Positions 32,529-43,404 of a DNA stretch of 64,000 nt are shown here, piece after piece (positions within the stretch are counted from its first letter, which is position 1; each line of letters opens with the position of its first letter). The notes beneath the pieces are model-generated. The model did not search any database and was not told where the DNA came from. It saw only the letters and a list, made by a program, of their open reading frames with translations. This stretch comes from Whitmania pigra (taxonomy: Eukaryota > Annelida > Clitellata > Hirudinida > Haemopidae): NCBI GenBank assembly GCA_021613335.1, contig JAJTWR010000437.1, positions 186,001-250,000 of the forward strand, written 5' to 3'. Made by a program: the position numbers and the translations under genes.

Positions 32529-33859
32529 TACAACTGCAAATACAACTCAAATTCCACCAGCAACATATAAAAATAAAATATAATATTATTAAAATAATAA
32601 CATGATCACTCTTCAAAAGCTAACTAACTGAACAGCTAAATGAACTCACCAGCAATTACTACATAGCATAGTCTTATGTATGTGCACAGATAAGTTTTTT
32701 AAACTAAACTATAATTTATTTAGTAATAGCCCTTTTATTAACGAAAACAATCACTTGTAAAGATGCGACCAATCTTAATACTAATACTAATCCTTACTCT
32801 AATGTAACTATACAAATTAGAAGACCCACATTAACACGACTCCACTGAATATTAAATAAAAATAAATAGTATACGTACATTTGTAAGGATGTTCCCATAA
32901 TTCGTGAATATTAACATGTCGACTATACAGAAGCCAATTTAAAGATCTTACCAATCCATTAACCCGAAGCACAGTAAACCAGGCTGTTCAAAGGCCTTAC
33001 GAGCACGTCACAATCAAAATATGTCGTTCATTATTTTAGTTAGATAAGAAAATGAATTTTCGAAAATATTTTGTAACAAAGTAAAAATTAAATAATTAAC
33101 GTTATAACATTACCTTTTCAAGGTAAAAGTTTCTTAAAAACCAGGCTTATCCTGTGTAATCGGCTAAGACTTAAAGCCCTAATATCTCTCCCGGAAGTGG
33201 GAGGAGTCGCAAAGAGGGGAGGAGCTATGATCTATCACAAAAAGTGATGTGAAAAAATTAAATTGTTAACTTATGATGACCTTTAAGAAATTAGAGCAAT
33301 TGTACTTAAATTATTAAACCTTTCCGTATGTGGCAAATGAGGTGCCACATGATTTTTTTGAAAGCCTAATCATTTTTCAGAAAATGGGTCAGAAGCTCCT
33401 GCTGCCGAGATAATCTCTACAATTTTTGATGTTTTTCATTATTATTATCTTTACATGTTATCATAAATAGTAGCTTGCTATTCAGTTACATGTTGGAATA
33501 AATTTATGGATGCCTTCACTTTCTTAATTATCTCTCTTTCTTTACAAAGTTTTTAAAGATGCTTTCACGTTATCTTATTAAATATAAAAAAAATTCTTTA
33601 AAAACTTTGTAAAGTTTTAGCTAATACTTCTGTAGATATGGGAACTACACATGCTTCTTGGAAGCTACTTATAAAACTTCCAGGCATGCATTTTCCATAT
33701 TTCTAGTGTGTAATGGGACAAACAGCAGTCAGTACGTGATTTCTCTGTTCGTTGTTGCTAAGGAAAGAAGTCCAGCATTATATGGAATCGATAAGCAAAG
33801 GTCGTTGCAAGTCTCATCGATAACCATATAACTTGCGGTGCGTTACGATGAGGTAGGAT
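32529..33859. other. Upstream flank of the TJAP1-like gene
   Basis: AT-rich sequence that probably holds the 5' UTR and promoter of the minus-strand gene; several minus-strand donor-like and acceptor-like sites are present but no further coding exon could be supported. Confidence 0.45.
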
Positions 33860-35037
33860 TAGAGATGTGAGCGTGAAATATTTCAATTGTTTTATTTCAA
33901 AATGTTTTGTTCTTTTTGAAATATTTCAACACAAAAAAAAACCCAAAAAAAAACATAAAAAACAAAACAAAAAATTTATAACTTTAAAAATGACGTTTTG
34001 ATGTTCTAAAGAAACCACCCTTGTCCTGAAATAATTATTTTTTGAGTTTCCCGATGCCTAGCTATATAATTTACAATTGTGCCCTGTGGTATAAGCACTT
34101 TTTGTGGCTTCGAAAAACTGTTCAGGCAAAAGGCCTTCCATTCCCAATAAAATTTTGAATGCCTCGATGAGGTCCCCTCTATTTCTTCTCTTTACTAGAG
34201 TTGTTAATTTACATCTACTTAGTCTTTCCTCGTAACTCAGCTTTCCAAAACCTTCTATCATCCTGGTTGCCCTTTTTTGTACTCTTTCCAACACTTCTAC
34301 ATCCTTTCTCAAATGAGGGTTCCACACTTGCACACAGTACTCAAGATGTGGCCTTACTAATGCCTTATACAATCTCAGTATTACATACTTGTCCCTACTC
34401 ACTAATGTTCTCTTTATCATTCCAAGTACTCTGTTTGCTATTTTAGCAACTTCCATGCACTGTTGAGATGCTTTTCCATTGTTCTGCATTATTACCCCCA
34501 GATCCCTTTCATGATTAGACTGCTCCAGAATGCTTCCTCCAAATACATATTCAACTTTCGTGTTTTTGCATCCCATATGCATAATGGAGCATTTGCTTAC
34601 TTTGAAAAGCATCTGCCAATCTTCTGCTTATTTGAATAACTTGTTAAAGTCTTCTTTAAGTATATCTAGTGTTTCAGTGCATTTATCCAAAATGATAAAC
34701 GGAACCAACTCACCACAAACAGGGCTACAAAACTGGTTTTTATTCCCCTAAACTTAAAGCTGTAAGCTTCTTCAGAAGGTAATTACAACTCTGAAGCAGA
34801 AAACTATTTGGCGAAATGGACTCAGAACTTGATTTAAATTAGCACTGTTGCTCTAGCTTTGTATTATTTTTTACTTATGTTGCAATAAACTTGTTTAACT
34901 AATCATGAACCATCACTTTTTAACAAATTTAAAAAAAAAAAAAAAAAACCATAAAAAACAATAAAAAACCATAAAAAAACTCATAAAAAACACATAAAAA
35001 ACTCGGACCAAAAAAAACATGTTTTTTTACATCTCTA
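33860..35037 (-). mobile_element. hAT-type element carrying a LINE reverse-transcriptase fragment, copy 2
   Basis: Ends TAGAGATGT and ACATCTCTA with a perfect 8-bp duplication ggtaggat (33852-33859, 35038-35045). The body is nearly identical to copy 1 at 12022-13190. Here the minus-strand reading frame 34058-34612 is open for 184 codons, covering the reverse-transcriptase thumb and C-terminus of a CR1-like LINE ([20 protein letters not shown]). No transposase and no other LINE domain is present. Confidence 0.88.
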
Positions 35038-35045
35038 GGTAGGAT

Positions 35046-36200
35046 AGGTAGGGATTTCACCGCCTGATCAACGGGTTAGCCAACCCCTCGAGGAGTTTGA
35101 AAAAACGTTCGATGATGAGGCTTTCATTTGATGATGAACCCTGTCGGTTCGTTCCGCGGTAGGAATTTCTAAGTTCTGATATCCATAAAGCACTGAGTAT
35201 CATTAAACAATTCTGCCCTTTTTGGAACTCCTACTCCTTTATGATGGATCTGAGGTTTCAAGGAATGCAGTGAAGCAATTGTTTCCAGGCAATGTATGTG
35301 TTATTCAAATATTGATGTATCTTCTAGGATTTGTTTATAAATTACATATGTTTTATGGTCGTATTTGTTTTGAATTAGGCTTTAAAAAAGTAACAATTGC
35401 ATTAGGTTACTTTCTGTACTTGTGCAAGTTCCATCGCTCACTGTCATGGAATCGATGTATTTCTGAGCATAAGAACGGTGTTTTAAGACACCGACGACAA
35501 ATAATGATGTATCTGAATGTAAGTAGATCTATAGCATTTACAGATATTTTTGTTTTCTTGATATCTTGAAGAACTTCCTATCAGAGAAGGATTTTGTAAA
35601 ACGTGTTACTGCACTAATATCTAATGCCGCAGAGGTTGTGGCTACAGAAGGACTTTGTCACTGTTGGTGACAATAAGAGAAGGCATTAATTCTTATATAT
35701 GTGGATGGGTTATTTAAACTAAACTCTCTTGCATGCTGGATCAAAGAGCATAAACTGAAGAACACAGATGACATTATGACTGTTATTTCCTAAGCCAATC
35801 ACTGATGAAAATCTTTGCGCCTATATTTGGGCGATTCAATATTGAACAATTTAAAAAAATTCTATAAAACTATTCTGTAATAAACGACCGAGACTCTCCG
35901 CATGTCGGTGAGTATGACCTTCAAGAGACAATTTGCGAAGATAGGGCTTGACGGAAGACTGTAAATGTGAGCTCTAAGTCGTTTTGAGACACTCCACTCC
36001 AAATTGCGAATATGACAATGATCGGTACATTGTGGCGACACAATAAGGTCCTAAATGAAGTGGTGGAAGCTACCAAAACGGCAGTGGCCAAAGCAAATTC
36101 TCGCAAGATCGCGTTGCAAACGAAAGGTACACTTATTGCGAAAGGGCTTTTTAACAGGGACAATGGAGTATGAGGGAGGACGTCGTGCAAAGATTGATCA
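35046..36200. other. Unassigned sequence, possibly decayed coding
   Basis: Short plausible coding words (for example ELLLLYDGSEVSRNAVKQLF near 35222 and ILKNFLSEKDFVKRVTALIS near 35565) occur in different frames and are separated by stops. They may be a dead gene or retrocopy that I do not recognise. No termini or repeats define it. Confidence 0.3.
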
Positions 36201-36900
36201 CGTGAAATGAAACGTGGAACATGTCTCCATTCAGACTGGCCTTTGTCGTCCGCTCAATTTATGACTTGCTGCCCTCATGCGACAACTTGCAGAGGTGGAA
36301 AATCACCCAAGACGCCAAATGCACGATCTGCGGAGAGAGACTTTCAGACATGTCCTGTCCGGATGCAGTTACTCACTTGCTAACGTCCGCTTCACCTGGC
36401 GCCACAACCAGGCCCTCCTCGTGGCAATTGAGGCGATAAAGACTACCTGCTCTAGCTCCAACGATCAAGAATTTGTTTTCCAAAGAAAGGCTTACTTCCT
36501 GCGCGAGGGCGCCTCTCAGTTCAAGGAGCAGATGCAGAGCCAAAAGGAGACATATCCTTGAAAATGCCAATGATTGGAAAATTGCGGCCTATGTGGAAGG
36601 GTTGAGGCACTGAACCTATCCCTAGATGCTGACAAGAGGCCGGACGTGAAGTTGTCACCAACAATAGGGCAGACACGTTTGAGCTGGCGGAACTGACGGT
36701 GCCACGTGAAGACAGGATGACAATGGATATCTAGCAAATAAGTTACAAAGTCTGTTTCTTCGCCTTCGAGATCGGAGCAAGAGGTATGGTCGTCCAATCC
36801 ACTCACACCTTCCTAAGAGAAATTGGTCTTACCAGCAGAGTTAGATCGAAGGCCTTGGCAGACATGTCCAGAACTGCAGAAGCGGCTTCTCAGTGGATAT
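36201..36900 (+). pseudogene. 3' remnant of a LINE with a restriction-like endonuclease
   Basis: From 36221: a segment like the LINE zinc-binding region (CTICGERLSDM, then in a shifted frame the words SYSLANVRFTWRHNQALL), and further on, in pieces, ELTVPRED (about 36680-36710) and FEIGARGMVVQST. The order Cys/His motif, WRHN, ELTVP.E, RG matches the C-terminal restriction-like endonuclease region of R2/NeSL-type LINEs. Numerous frameshifts; not active. Confidence 0.55.
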
Positions 36901-37028
36901 GGTCCAAGAGAGATTGCAAGTGATCTCCCTCATCACGGCAGGTGTACCAAACGAGTCATTCGAGGAGCCATCTTCGAGGCTGGCACGTATCGCCGTGCTA
37001 GAATAAAAGCGAAGCTAGTCAAAATTAG

Positions 37029-37213
37029 CCAATGACGTTTTTTCTTTAGCCAGCCAATCAGAAAGCATCAAAGCCTCCCATTAATTTGGCGCGGTTTCAT
37101 AAGAGAAGAACTCTCAATGGAGTTTCCAGTCAAGCCGGAACGGCAATGCAACCAATGGGAGAGCTTCCAATGCGAGTCTCCTGGCAAGTCGGCGAGAACA
37201 AGGTCTATATAAG
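37029..37213 (+). promoter_or_regulatory. CCAAT-rich, TATA-containing promoter-like segment
   Basis: CCAAT occurs at 37029, 37054, 37152 and 37167 on the plus strand, followed by TATATAAG at 37206-37213, 25 bp before the truncated LINE begins and about 90 bp before its long open frame. Spacing and orientation are those of a polymerase II promoter of the histone or small-gene sort. Whether it is active, or simply a relic of another element, cannot be told from sequence. Confidence 0.35.
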
Positions 37214-37237
37214 TAGCTTGGTCCATCTCGAAGAGAA

Positions 37238-40200
37238 TTTTAAATTCAGGAGAGGCTACACACATAGCCCACAACGGCAGTCCGGCACCCCTTGATGTCT
37301 CGATGGCCTCACCGCACTGGGCGGCCAGGACCTCCTGGAAGGTTCTCCACACAGGCCTTGGCAGTGATCACCTCATCATTCAGATGACGATCAACGACAA
37401 GGCTCTCCGAGAGGACCTGGGACCAGCGAGACTAAACATGAGGACACTCAACTGGAACACCTTCGAGGCCAAGTGCTCCTCCCTCATCCTCCAGGAGCTA
37501 CCCACGAACAACCTGGAGGAGAACACGAGATTCATCACCGACTCCATCGCCAGTGCAGCCACAGAGAGCTCATCGATCTACAAAGGGCAGAGCAAGAGGC
37601 CTCTCGTCCCTTATTGGAACGACGATTGCAAGGAAGCAGTCAAAGATCGAAACAAGAAGAGAGCAGCCCACAGGCGACTGCGATCGGAGTCGAGCCATGA
37701 AGAATACAAGAGAGCGAAGGGTCAAGCCCAGTGGACCATCAAGAATGCCAAGAGGGAGTACTGGAGGTCACACTGCGCCAGCTTCGACGGTTCAACGGGT
37801 ATCGCCACTCTCTGGAGAGCCATCAAAGGGATGAATGGCAATCGCTCGGGTCCAAGAATCCCCCCGATCGCCTCCGACTCTGGGGGACCACTCGGAAACT
37901 CAGAGAAGGCAGACACGCTCGCCCGATCCTTTGCGCAAGCCAGCAGCAACGCGAACCTCTCCCCGCTCTTCGCACAAGCCAAGACTGCTCTCCTGCTGTC
38001 CCCGGCACTCTTCGTGCCAGAGGACTCCCCCATCTCTGATCCCATCAGCATTTCCGAAGTCCTAGATGCTCTAAGGAAATGCGGGAACTCCTCTCCGGGA
38101 CCTGACGGCATCCATTACGAGATGATCAGAAGGCTCCCAAGCTCCAGTCTCCAAGGGATCGTGGCCCTCTTCAACCAGTCCTGGCTTTCAGGAACGGTTC
38201 CCTCCTTATGGAAGAAAGCCACTGTCGTCCCAATCCCTAAGAAAGGGAAGCCTCCTGCTCTTCCTTCCTCCTATCGGCCTATCTCTTTGACTTCCACTCT
38301 CTGCAAACTCCTGGAGAGGGTGATTGCCACGAGACTCCGATGGTTCTTAGAGAGCGGTAACCTGTTGAACCAGTACCAAGCGGGCTTCAGAAGAGCCCGA
38401 GGCTGTGTGGATCACATAGCCAGGCTGACGCAGGACATCGCCGCATCCTCAACCAAGAAAAGGAAGACTCTCGCAGTTTTCCTCGACATGGAGAAGGCAT
38501 TCGACATGGTTTGGAGAGAGGGGATCATCGAGCAACTCTCAAGGATGGGCATCAAGGGGAAACCCTTGATGTGGATCCACAATTTCCTTCAGGATAGATC
38601 TATCCAAGTGAGGGTCGGATCCTCCCTCTCTGAACCGGTCACCCTAGAGAATGGCACACCACAGGGTAGCATCCTGAGCCCGTTGTTATTCATCATCATG
38701 ATGAACTCTGTTCCGGAACCGACAAACGGGGTCGAGCTGTCCATGTATGCCGATGACATTGCTCTTTGGACGTCCGGAACGTCCATAGAAGCACTGACAT
38801 CGAAAATGCAGAAACAGCTCGACAAAATGGCTAAGTTTCTATTTGCTAATGGTTTTAAGATCTCCGCATCTAAATCACAAGCAGTCCTTTTTTCAGAATA
38901 CCAGAATCAGACGAGGAATGCGGGCATCAGACTGAGGGTCGGAGCGGAGGAGATCCCCCTGTCCAATACAGCCACCTTTTTAGGAATCGTCCTGGACGCA
39001 AGACTAAACTGGAAGGCCCACGCAGAGTCTGTCAAGACGAGATGCAACAAGAGGCTCAACGCCATGAAAGCCATCTCGGGCAGTTCGTGGGGGGCGAGCA
39101 AATCCACCCTGCTCACAGTCTACAGAGCCACCATCCGCTCTGTTCTCGACTATGGATCTGAGGTAATCGACCTGGGGCGCAAGCAGATTCGAGACACATA
39201 CGACAGTCTTCAGTATCAGGCACTGAAGATCTGCTGCGGTGCCATGAAGGGCACAAGTGCCTCGTCTTTGCGGGTGGAGTGCGGTGAGCTTCCCCTCGAC
39301 CTTCGTCGTAAGAAGCTCATGGCAAACCACGCCCTCAGGTCGTTCGCTACCAATAATGTACCTGTTAAAAATAAATATTTCATTTCAGAGCCAAAGTCCC
39401 AAGTCGAAGTGAGGTTCCACTGCAGGATGAGGATAAGAGGCGAGGAGCCTCCGCACAAGAAAGTCGAGTCGGTGATCCCAGCAGATCTCCTGGAAGACAT
39501 CAGGGAGGCACCTCCCAGATTCCCTCCTTGGAGACTGAGAAAGCCGACAATCGACTCCTCGAATCTCTCCTTCGAAGCCGACAACCCTCTGCGGATGCTG
39601 GTGGCAAGGGAGAAAATAGAGGATCTCCAGGACAGCCTCCTCTGCTACACGGACGCCTCCAAGACCGAGGACAACAAGGCCGGAATTGGGATTTACATCC
39701 CAAGGAAGGAAGTAAACATCAGTCTCAGGACGTCGAGTCACAGCTGCATTAGTTCAATCGAACTGGCAGCCATCGAGCGATGTTTACTACATGTCAAGGA
39801 CTCATATCAGGAGGAGTCCTTCGACATTGTCGTCCTAAGTGACTCGCTTAGTGCCCTACAGGCACTAAAGGACGGCAACAATTATGCTCCCGATATTAAA
39901 AATGTACAGTTTTTAATTTCAGAAATTCAAGAGAGCGGCGGCAGAAAGGTCACTCTCGTCTGGGTCCCTGCCCACGTTGGAATCCCTGGCAATGAGAAGG
40001 CCGATGCCCTGGCAAAGGCAGCCACTGCAAGGGATCAGATAGACCTCCGGATTCCGGCGTCTATCAAGGATGTCAAAAGGTCCGTGGCCCGCAACATCTT
40101 CCAACAGTGGCAGACCAGATGGGATGAAGATCCTAGAAGCCTACATTATAAGTCCATAGAGAAACAAGTGTCGACGAAGAGCAAGTTCCAATGTGTCTCA

Positions 40201-40623
40201 AGGAGGAAGGAGGTTCTCATCTCCAGACTCCGAGTTGGAAAGTGTGCTCTGAATCAGCACTTGTTTCTCATGAAACGGCACCCAGACGGGAGGTGCGAGA
40301 AGTGCCCTCAGGAAGACGAAAGTGTGCAGCATTTCCTCATGGAATGCCCAGCCCAGTCATCCCTGAGGAGAGAAATCAAGATGTTTACAGGTCTATCCGA
40401 CATGAAATCCATGCTTAGCAATCCAGCAAGTGTGGACATCATTTATCGGTGGATCTGCAAAAACAGATGCGGCTTACTATAAGCCTTTTACAATTTTACC
40501 ATAACTAATTAATGCAGTTTATTATTTTAATACTTTTCATTTTTACTAACTTACTAACATTAACTAAAGTCCAAATCATCTCAGTTATGCAACGGACTAT
40601 AATCAAATAAATAAATAAATAAA
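37238..40623 (+). mobile_element. LINE copy A, 5'-truncated but otherwise well preserved
   Basis: Begins within the endonuclease region and runs to a hairpin-forming 3' end followed by an (ATAA)n-type tail at 40607-40623. Flanks tcgaagagaa (37228-37237) and tcgaagaaaa (40624-40633) look like a target duplication with one mismatch. This insertion appears to sit inside or just before the older LINE copy B. It shares family with the copies at 1.4-3.7 kb. Confidence 0.88.
37303..40482 (+). CDS. LINE ORF2: reverse transcriptase plus RNase H (EN mostly missing)
   Basis: An uninterrupted 1,059-codon frame. Residues 1-30 keep the last endonuclease motif (GSDHLIIQM). The reverse transcriptase follows: SSPGPDGIHYEMIRRL, PIPKKGKPPALPSSYRPIS, VFLDMEKAFDMVW (motif A), ENGTPQGSILSPLLF (motif B) and YADDIAL (motif C). 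RNase H appears in the last third (LLCYTDASKTEDNKAGIG, IELAAIERC, VVLSDSLSALQAL, VPAHVGIPGNEKADALAKAA), then a Cys/His motif CEKCPQEDESVQHFLMECP and stop. The RNase H plus apurinic endonuclease plan fits the I/LOA/R1-like half of LINEs. The start ATG is internal; the authentic N-terminus was lost by truncation. Lack of lesions implies recent insertion. Confidence 0.93.
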   Translation: MASPHWAARTSWKVLHTGLGSDHLIIQMTINDKALREDLGPARLNMRTLNWNTFEAKCSSLILQELPTNNLEENTRFITDSIASAATESSSIYKGQSKRPLVPYWNDDCKEAVKDRNKKRAAHRRLRSESSHEEYKRAKGQAQWTIKNAKREYWRSHCASFDGSTGIATLWRAIKGMNGNRSGPRIPPIASDSGGPLGNSEKADTLARSFAQASSNANLSPLFAQAKTALLLSPALFVPEDSPISDPISISEVLDALRKCGNSSPGPDGIHYEMIRRLPSSSLQGIVALFNQSWLSGTVPSLWKKATVVPIPKKGKPPALPSSYRPISLTSTLCKLLERVIATRLRWFLESGNLLNQYQAGFRRARGCVDHIARLTQDIAASSTKKRKTLAVFLDMEKAFDMVWREGIIEQLSRMGIKGKPLMWIHNFLQDRSIQVRVGSSLSEPVTLENGTPQGSILSPLLFIIMMNSVPEPTNGVELSMYADDIALWTSGTSIEALTSKMQKQLDKMAKFLFANGFKISASKSQAVLFSEYQNQTRNAGIRLRVGAEEIPLSNTATFLGIVLDARLNWKAHAESVKTRCNKRLNAMKAISGSSWGASKSTLLTVYRATIRSVLDYGSEVIDLGRKQIRDTYDSLQYQALKICCGAMKGTSASSLRVECGELPLDLRRKKLMANHALRSFATNNVPVKNKYFISEPKSQVEVRFHCRMRIRGEEPPHKKVESVIPADLLEDIREAPPRFPPWRLRKPTIDSSNLSFEADNPLRMLVAREKIEDLQDSLLCYTDASKTEDNKAGIGIYIPRKEVNISLRTSSHSCISSIELAAIERCLLHVKDSYQEESFDIVVLSDSLSALQALKDGNNYAPDIKNVQFLISEIQESGGRKVTLVWVPAHVGIPGNEKADALAKAATARDQIDLRIPASIKDVKRSVARNIFQQWQTRWDEDPRSLHYKSIEKQVSTKSKFQCVSRRKEVLISRLRVGKCALNQHLFLMKRHPDGRCEKCPQEDESVQHFLMECPAQSSLRREIKMFTGLSDMKSMLSNPASVDIIYRWICKNRCGLL

Positions 40624-40633
40624 TCGAAGAAAA

Positions 40634-43323
40634 TGCACCCCTCATCTCTCAGGCCATTGTTCGAGCTGCGGAGGCTTGCTCGCCAAAGCCCACAAGCAGC
40701 CGCAGAAAACAATCCGTCCCTTACTGGAACGAGGACTGCAAAGCAGCAATCAAAGAAAGAAATTGATGAGAAACCGCTTCCTAAAAATGAGGACAGTCGA
40801 TGCATTCACAGAATGCAAGCGGGCGAAGGGACGAACACTGGGTAGTCAGAAATGCCAAGAAAGACTGTTGGGAAAAATTCTGTGCCAGCTTCAACAGGTC
40901 AACGAACCTGGGCACCCTCTGGAGAACCGTCAAGAGCATGAGCGGTCACTCTCAAGGAGTTCGCATCCCCCCGATCTCCTCTGCTTATGGATCTCCACTG
41001 GATAACTTCAGCAAAGCGGAAATCTTTGCAAAAGCCTTTGCCTACGCGAGCAGCAATGCAAATCTGTCCCCGCACTTCGCAAAGATCAAGCAGAATTTGT
41101 CTTTCGATCTCGATCCAGACGGCTGGAACAACTCTCCTCTGTCCCATCCCATAGAAACGGCCGAAGTAATGGATGCCCTCGGAAAATGTGGGAACTCATC
41201 CCCAGGCCCCGATGGCATCCACTACGAAATGATTAGGAAACTTCCCCCACCGTGCCTCGAAAGCATTGTTTCCTTATTCAATCAGTTCTGGTCTAAAGGT
41301 CGTCTTCCTTCCTCTTGGAAAAAAGCGACGGTAATTCCCATCCCGAAGAAGGGCAAACCTCCTTCGGAACCGGACCCCTACAGACCTATTTTTCTGACCT
41401 CCTCTCTTTGCAAGCTCCTTGAAAGGGTGATCGCAGCAAAGCTCAGATGGCACCTAGAGAGTTTTGATCTCATCAGTCGAAACCAAGCCGGTTTCAGAAA
41501 AGGAAGAGGATGCTCGGACCAACTGGTCCGAATAACGCAAGACATAGCTGCCGCTTCCACAAAGAGGCAGATGACCCTTGGGGTTTTTCTGGATCTGGAA
41601 AAGGCCTTTGATATGGTGTGGAGAGAAGGAATAGTCGCAAGGTTATCCAAACTAGGCATCAAAGGGAGGATACTTCACTGGATAAATGACTTCTTAAAAG
41701 ATCGAACCATGGAAGTCAGAGTCGGAGCGACTTTCTCCAACCCTCTCACCCTTGACAATGGCACACCCCAAGGCAGTGTCCTTAGCCCGCTACTGTTCAT
41801 TGTGATGCTCGACTGTCTGCCCCAACCAGTGAATAAGATCAAGGTGTCTATGTAACCGACGACATAGCCCTCTGTACGACCGGTAGCGAGCTTTCTACCA
41901 TGAGGCACAGGATGCAACAGCACCTTAATCAAACAGAGAAGTTTCTTTCCTGTCATGGTTTTAAAATCTCTGTTAATAAATCATGTTCGGTTCTATTCAA
42001 CAGGAACAAGTCAAGGCTGGTCTCCTCCCGGACGACACTGCGCATAGCTGGGGAGGAACTCCCAATGACCCAATCGGCAACGTTCCTAGGAGTCATCCTG
42101 GACGACAAGTTGAGCTGGAACGCTCAAGCGACCGCTGTTAACAACAGATGCCGGAAACGCCTCAACGTGATGAGAGCTGTCGCAGGAAAATCCTGGGGAG
42201 CCAGCAAGTCCTGCTTGATCCACCTGTACAGAGCCACCATCAGATCTGTGATGGATTATGGGAGTGAAGCCTTTGACCTTAGCTACAAGCAGAACAAGAA
42301 GGTATATGACAGCATCCAATTCCAGGCCCTCAAGATTTGCTGTGGCAGCATGCCTGGAAGTGGAAATCTGTCGCTGCAAGTTGAATGCGGTGACCTTCCA
42401 TTAGACCTCCATCGAAAAAAGCTCACTGCAAATCATGCTATCCGGTCACTGGCCACTTCTAATAATCCCATCAGGGAATGTTATTTTGCACCTAATTTCA
42501 GGAATTCCAGCATCAAGGGCAAGCTTCACTGGAAAATGAAGAAGACCAATCGTCCATGCCTTTTTGAAACGGTGTCAGGTCTCCTGCCTGACTACATTCA
42601 AAAGGACAAGACAATTGGATGCCGAAGTTATCAGAGCACCATGGACACTGAAGAACACCAACTTCGACACCTCCACCCTGGCAATAGCGGCCGACGATCC
42701 TCTGAGGATGCTGGTCGCTAGGGAGAAGATCGAAGAAATCAGTGACTCCAGCCTGCTCTGCTACACGGACGCATCCAAGATGAAGGACAAGGCAGGGCTA
42801 GGAATCTTCATCCCCAAGAAAGGAGTGGAGCTCAGTATCAGAACTTCGCCCGATAGCAGCATCTCTGCAACGGAATTAGCAGCCATCGAGTCCACTAGAC
42901 ATTTCCTCATGGACTGTCCTAGTCAGGAACCCCTCAGACTGAACATCAGGTCGAAGCTCAAAATACAGACACTGGACTTGAAAACTATGCTTAGCAATCA
43001 CGCTAGCATAGATCTCATCTTCCAGTGGGTCCAGGAAAAGAGAAGAAACCTGATTTGATAAAGACTTCTGACTGTACATAAACTCTGTACATAATTATTT
43101 TGTGACAACGATTGACATGACTTACTTGATTTGTATATGTCATCACTTACTTAGTTTACCTATTTATGTATGTATGTATGTATTTATTTATTTATTTATT
43201 TTTTTTTTTTTTGGACTGGTTGCACCTCGATGTTCGTTGTTTCCTGTTGTTCTCTTCTGTTGTTGTCCCCGTCCTAATCATCTAGCTATGAAATGGACGT
43301 TAATAAATAACCAACCAACCATC
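40634..43323 (+). mobile_element. LINE copy B, related subfamily, broken
   Basis: Encodes the same protein plan as copy A at moderate similarity. The first open piece (40800-41855) runs through FLDLEKAFDMVWREG and ends where a small deletion destroys the Y-A-D-D motif region (around 41850). A second piece (41900-42721) covers the thumb, and a third (up to 43058) jumps from the RNase H start (ELAAIES) straight to HFLMDCPSQ, a deletion of roughly 150 codons relative to copy A. The 3' UTR contains a T-rich and TATG-repeat stretch (about 43165-43215) and ends near cgttaataaataacc. Confidence 0.85.
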
Positions 43324-43336
43324 TTCGGTCTAAGAA

Positions 43337-43391
43337 GTCCAAATCATCTTGGTTATGCAACGGACTATAATCAAATAAATAAATAAATAAA
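43337..43391 (+). mobile_element. 55-bp tail-only LINE insertion
   Basis: Consists of the copy-A-family 3' hairpin (gtccaaatcatc ... caacggac) plus (AAAT)n, nothing else. It is flanked by a perfect 13-bp direct repeat, ttcggtctaagaa, at 43324-43336 and 43392-43404. Confidence 0.88.
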
Positions 43392-43404
43392 TTCGGTCTA
43401 AGAA

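Noticed and set aside
35222..35569. A functional gene at 35.2 kb
   Set aside because: Coding-like words are short, in different frames and without matching splice sites; no family could be named.
43165..43215. Microsatellite or promoter at the TATG/TTTA run
   Set aside because: It lies in the 3' UTR of LINE copy B and is best read as part of that element.
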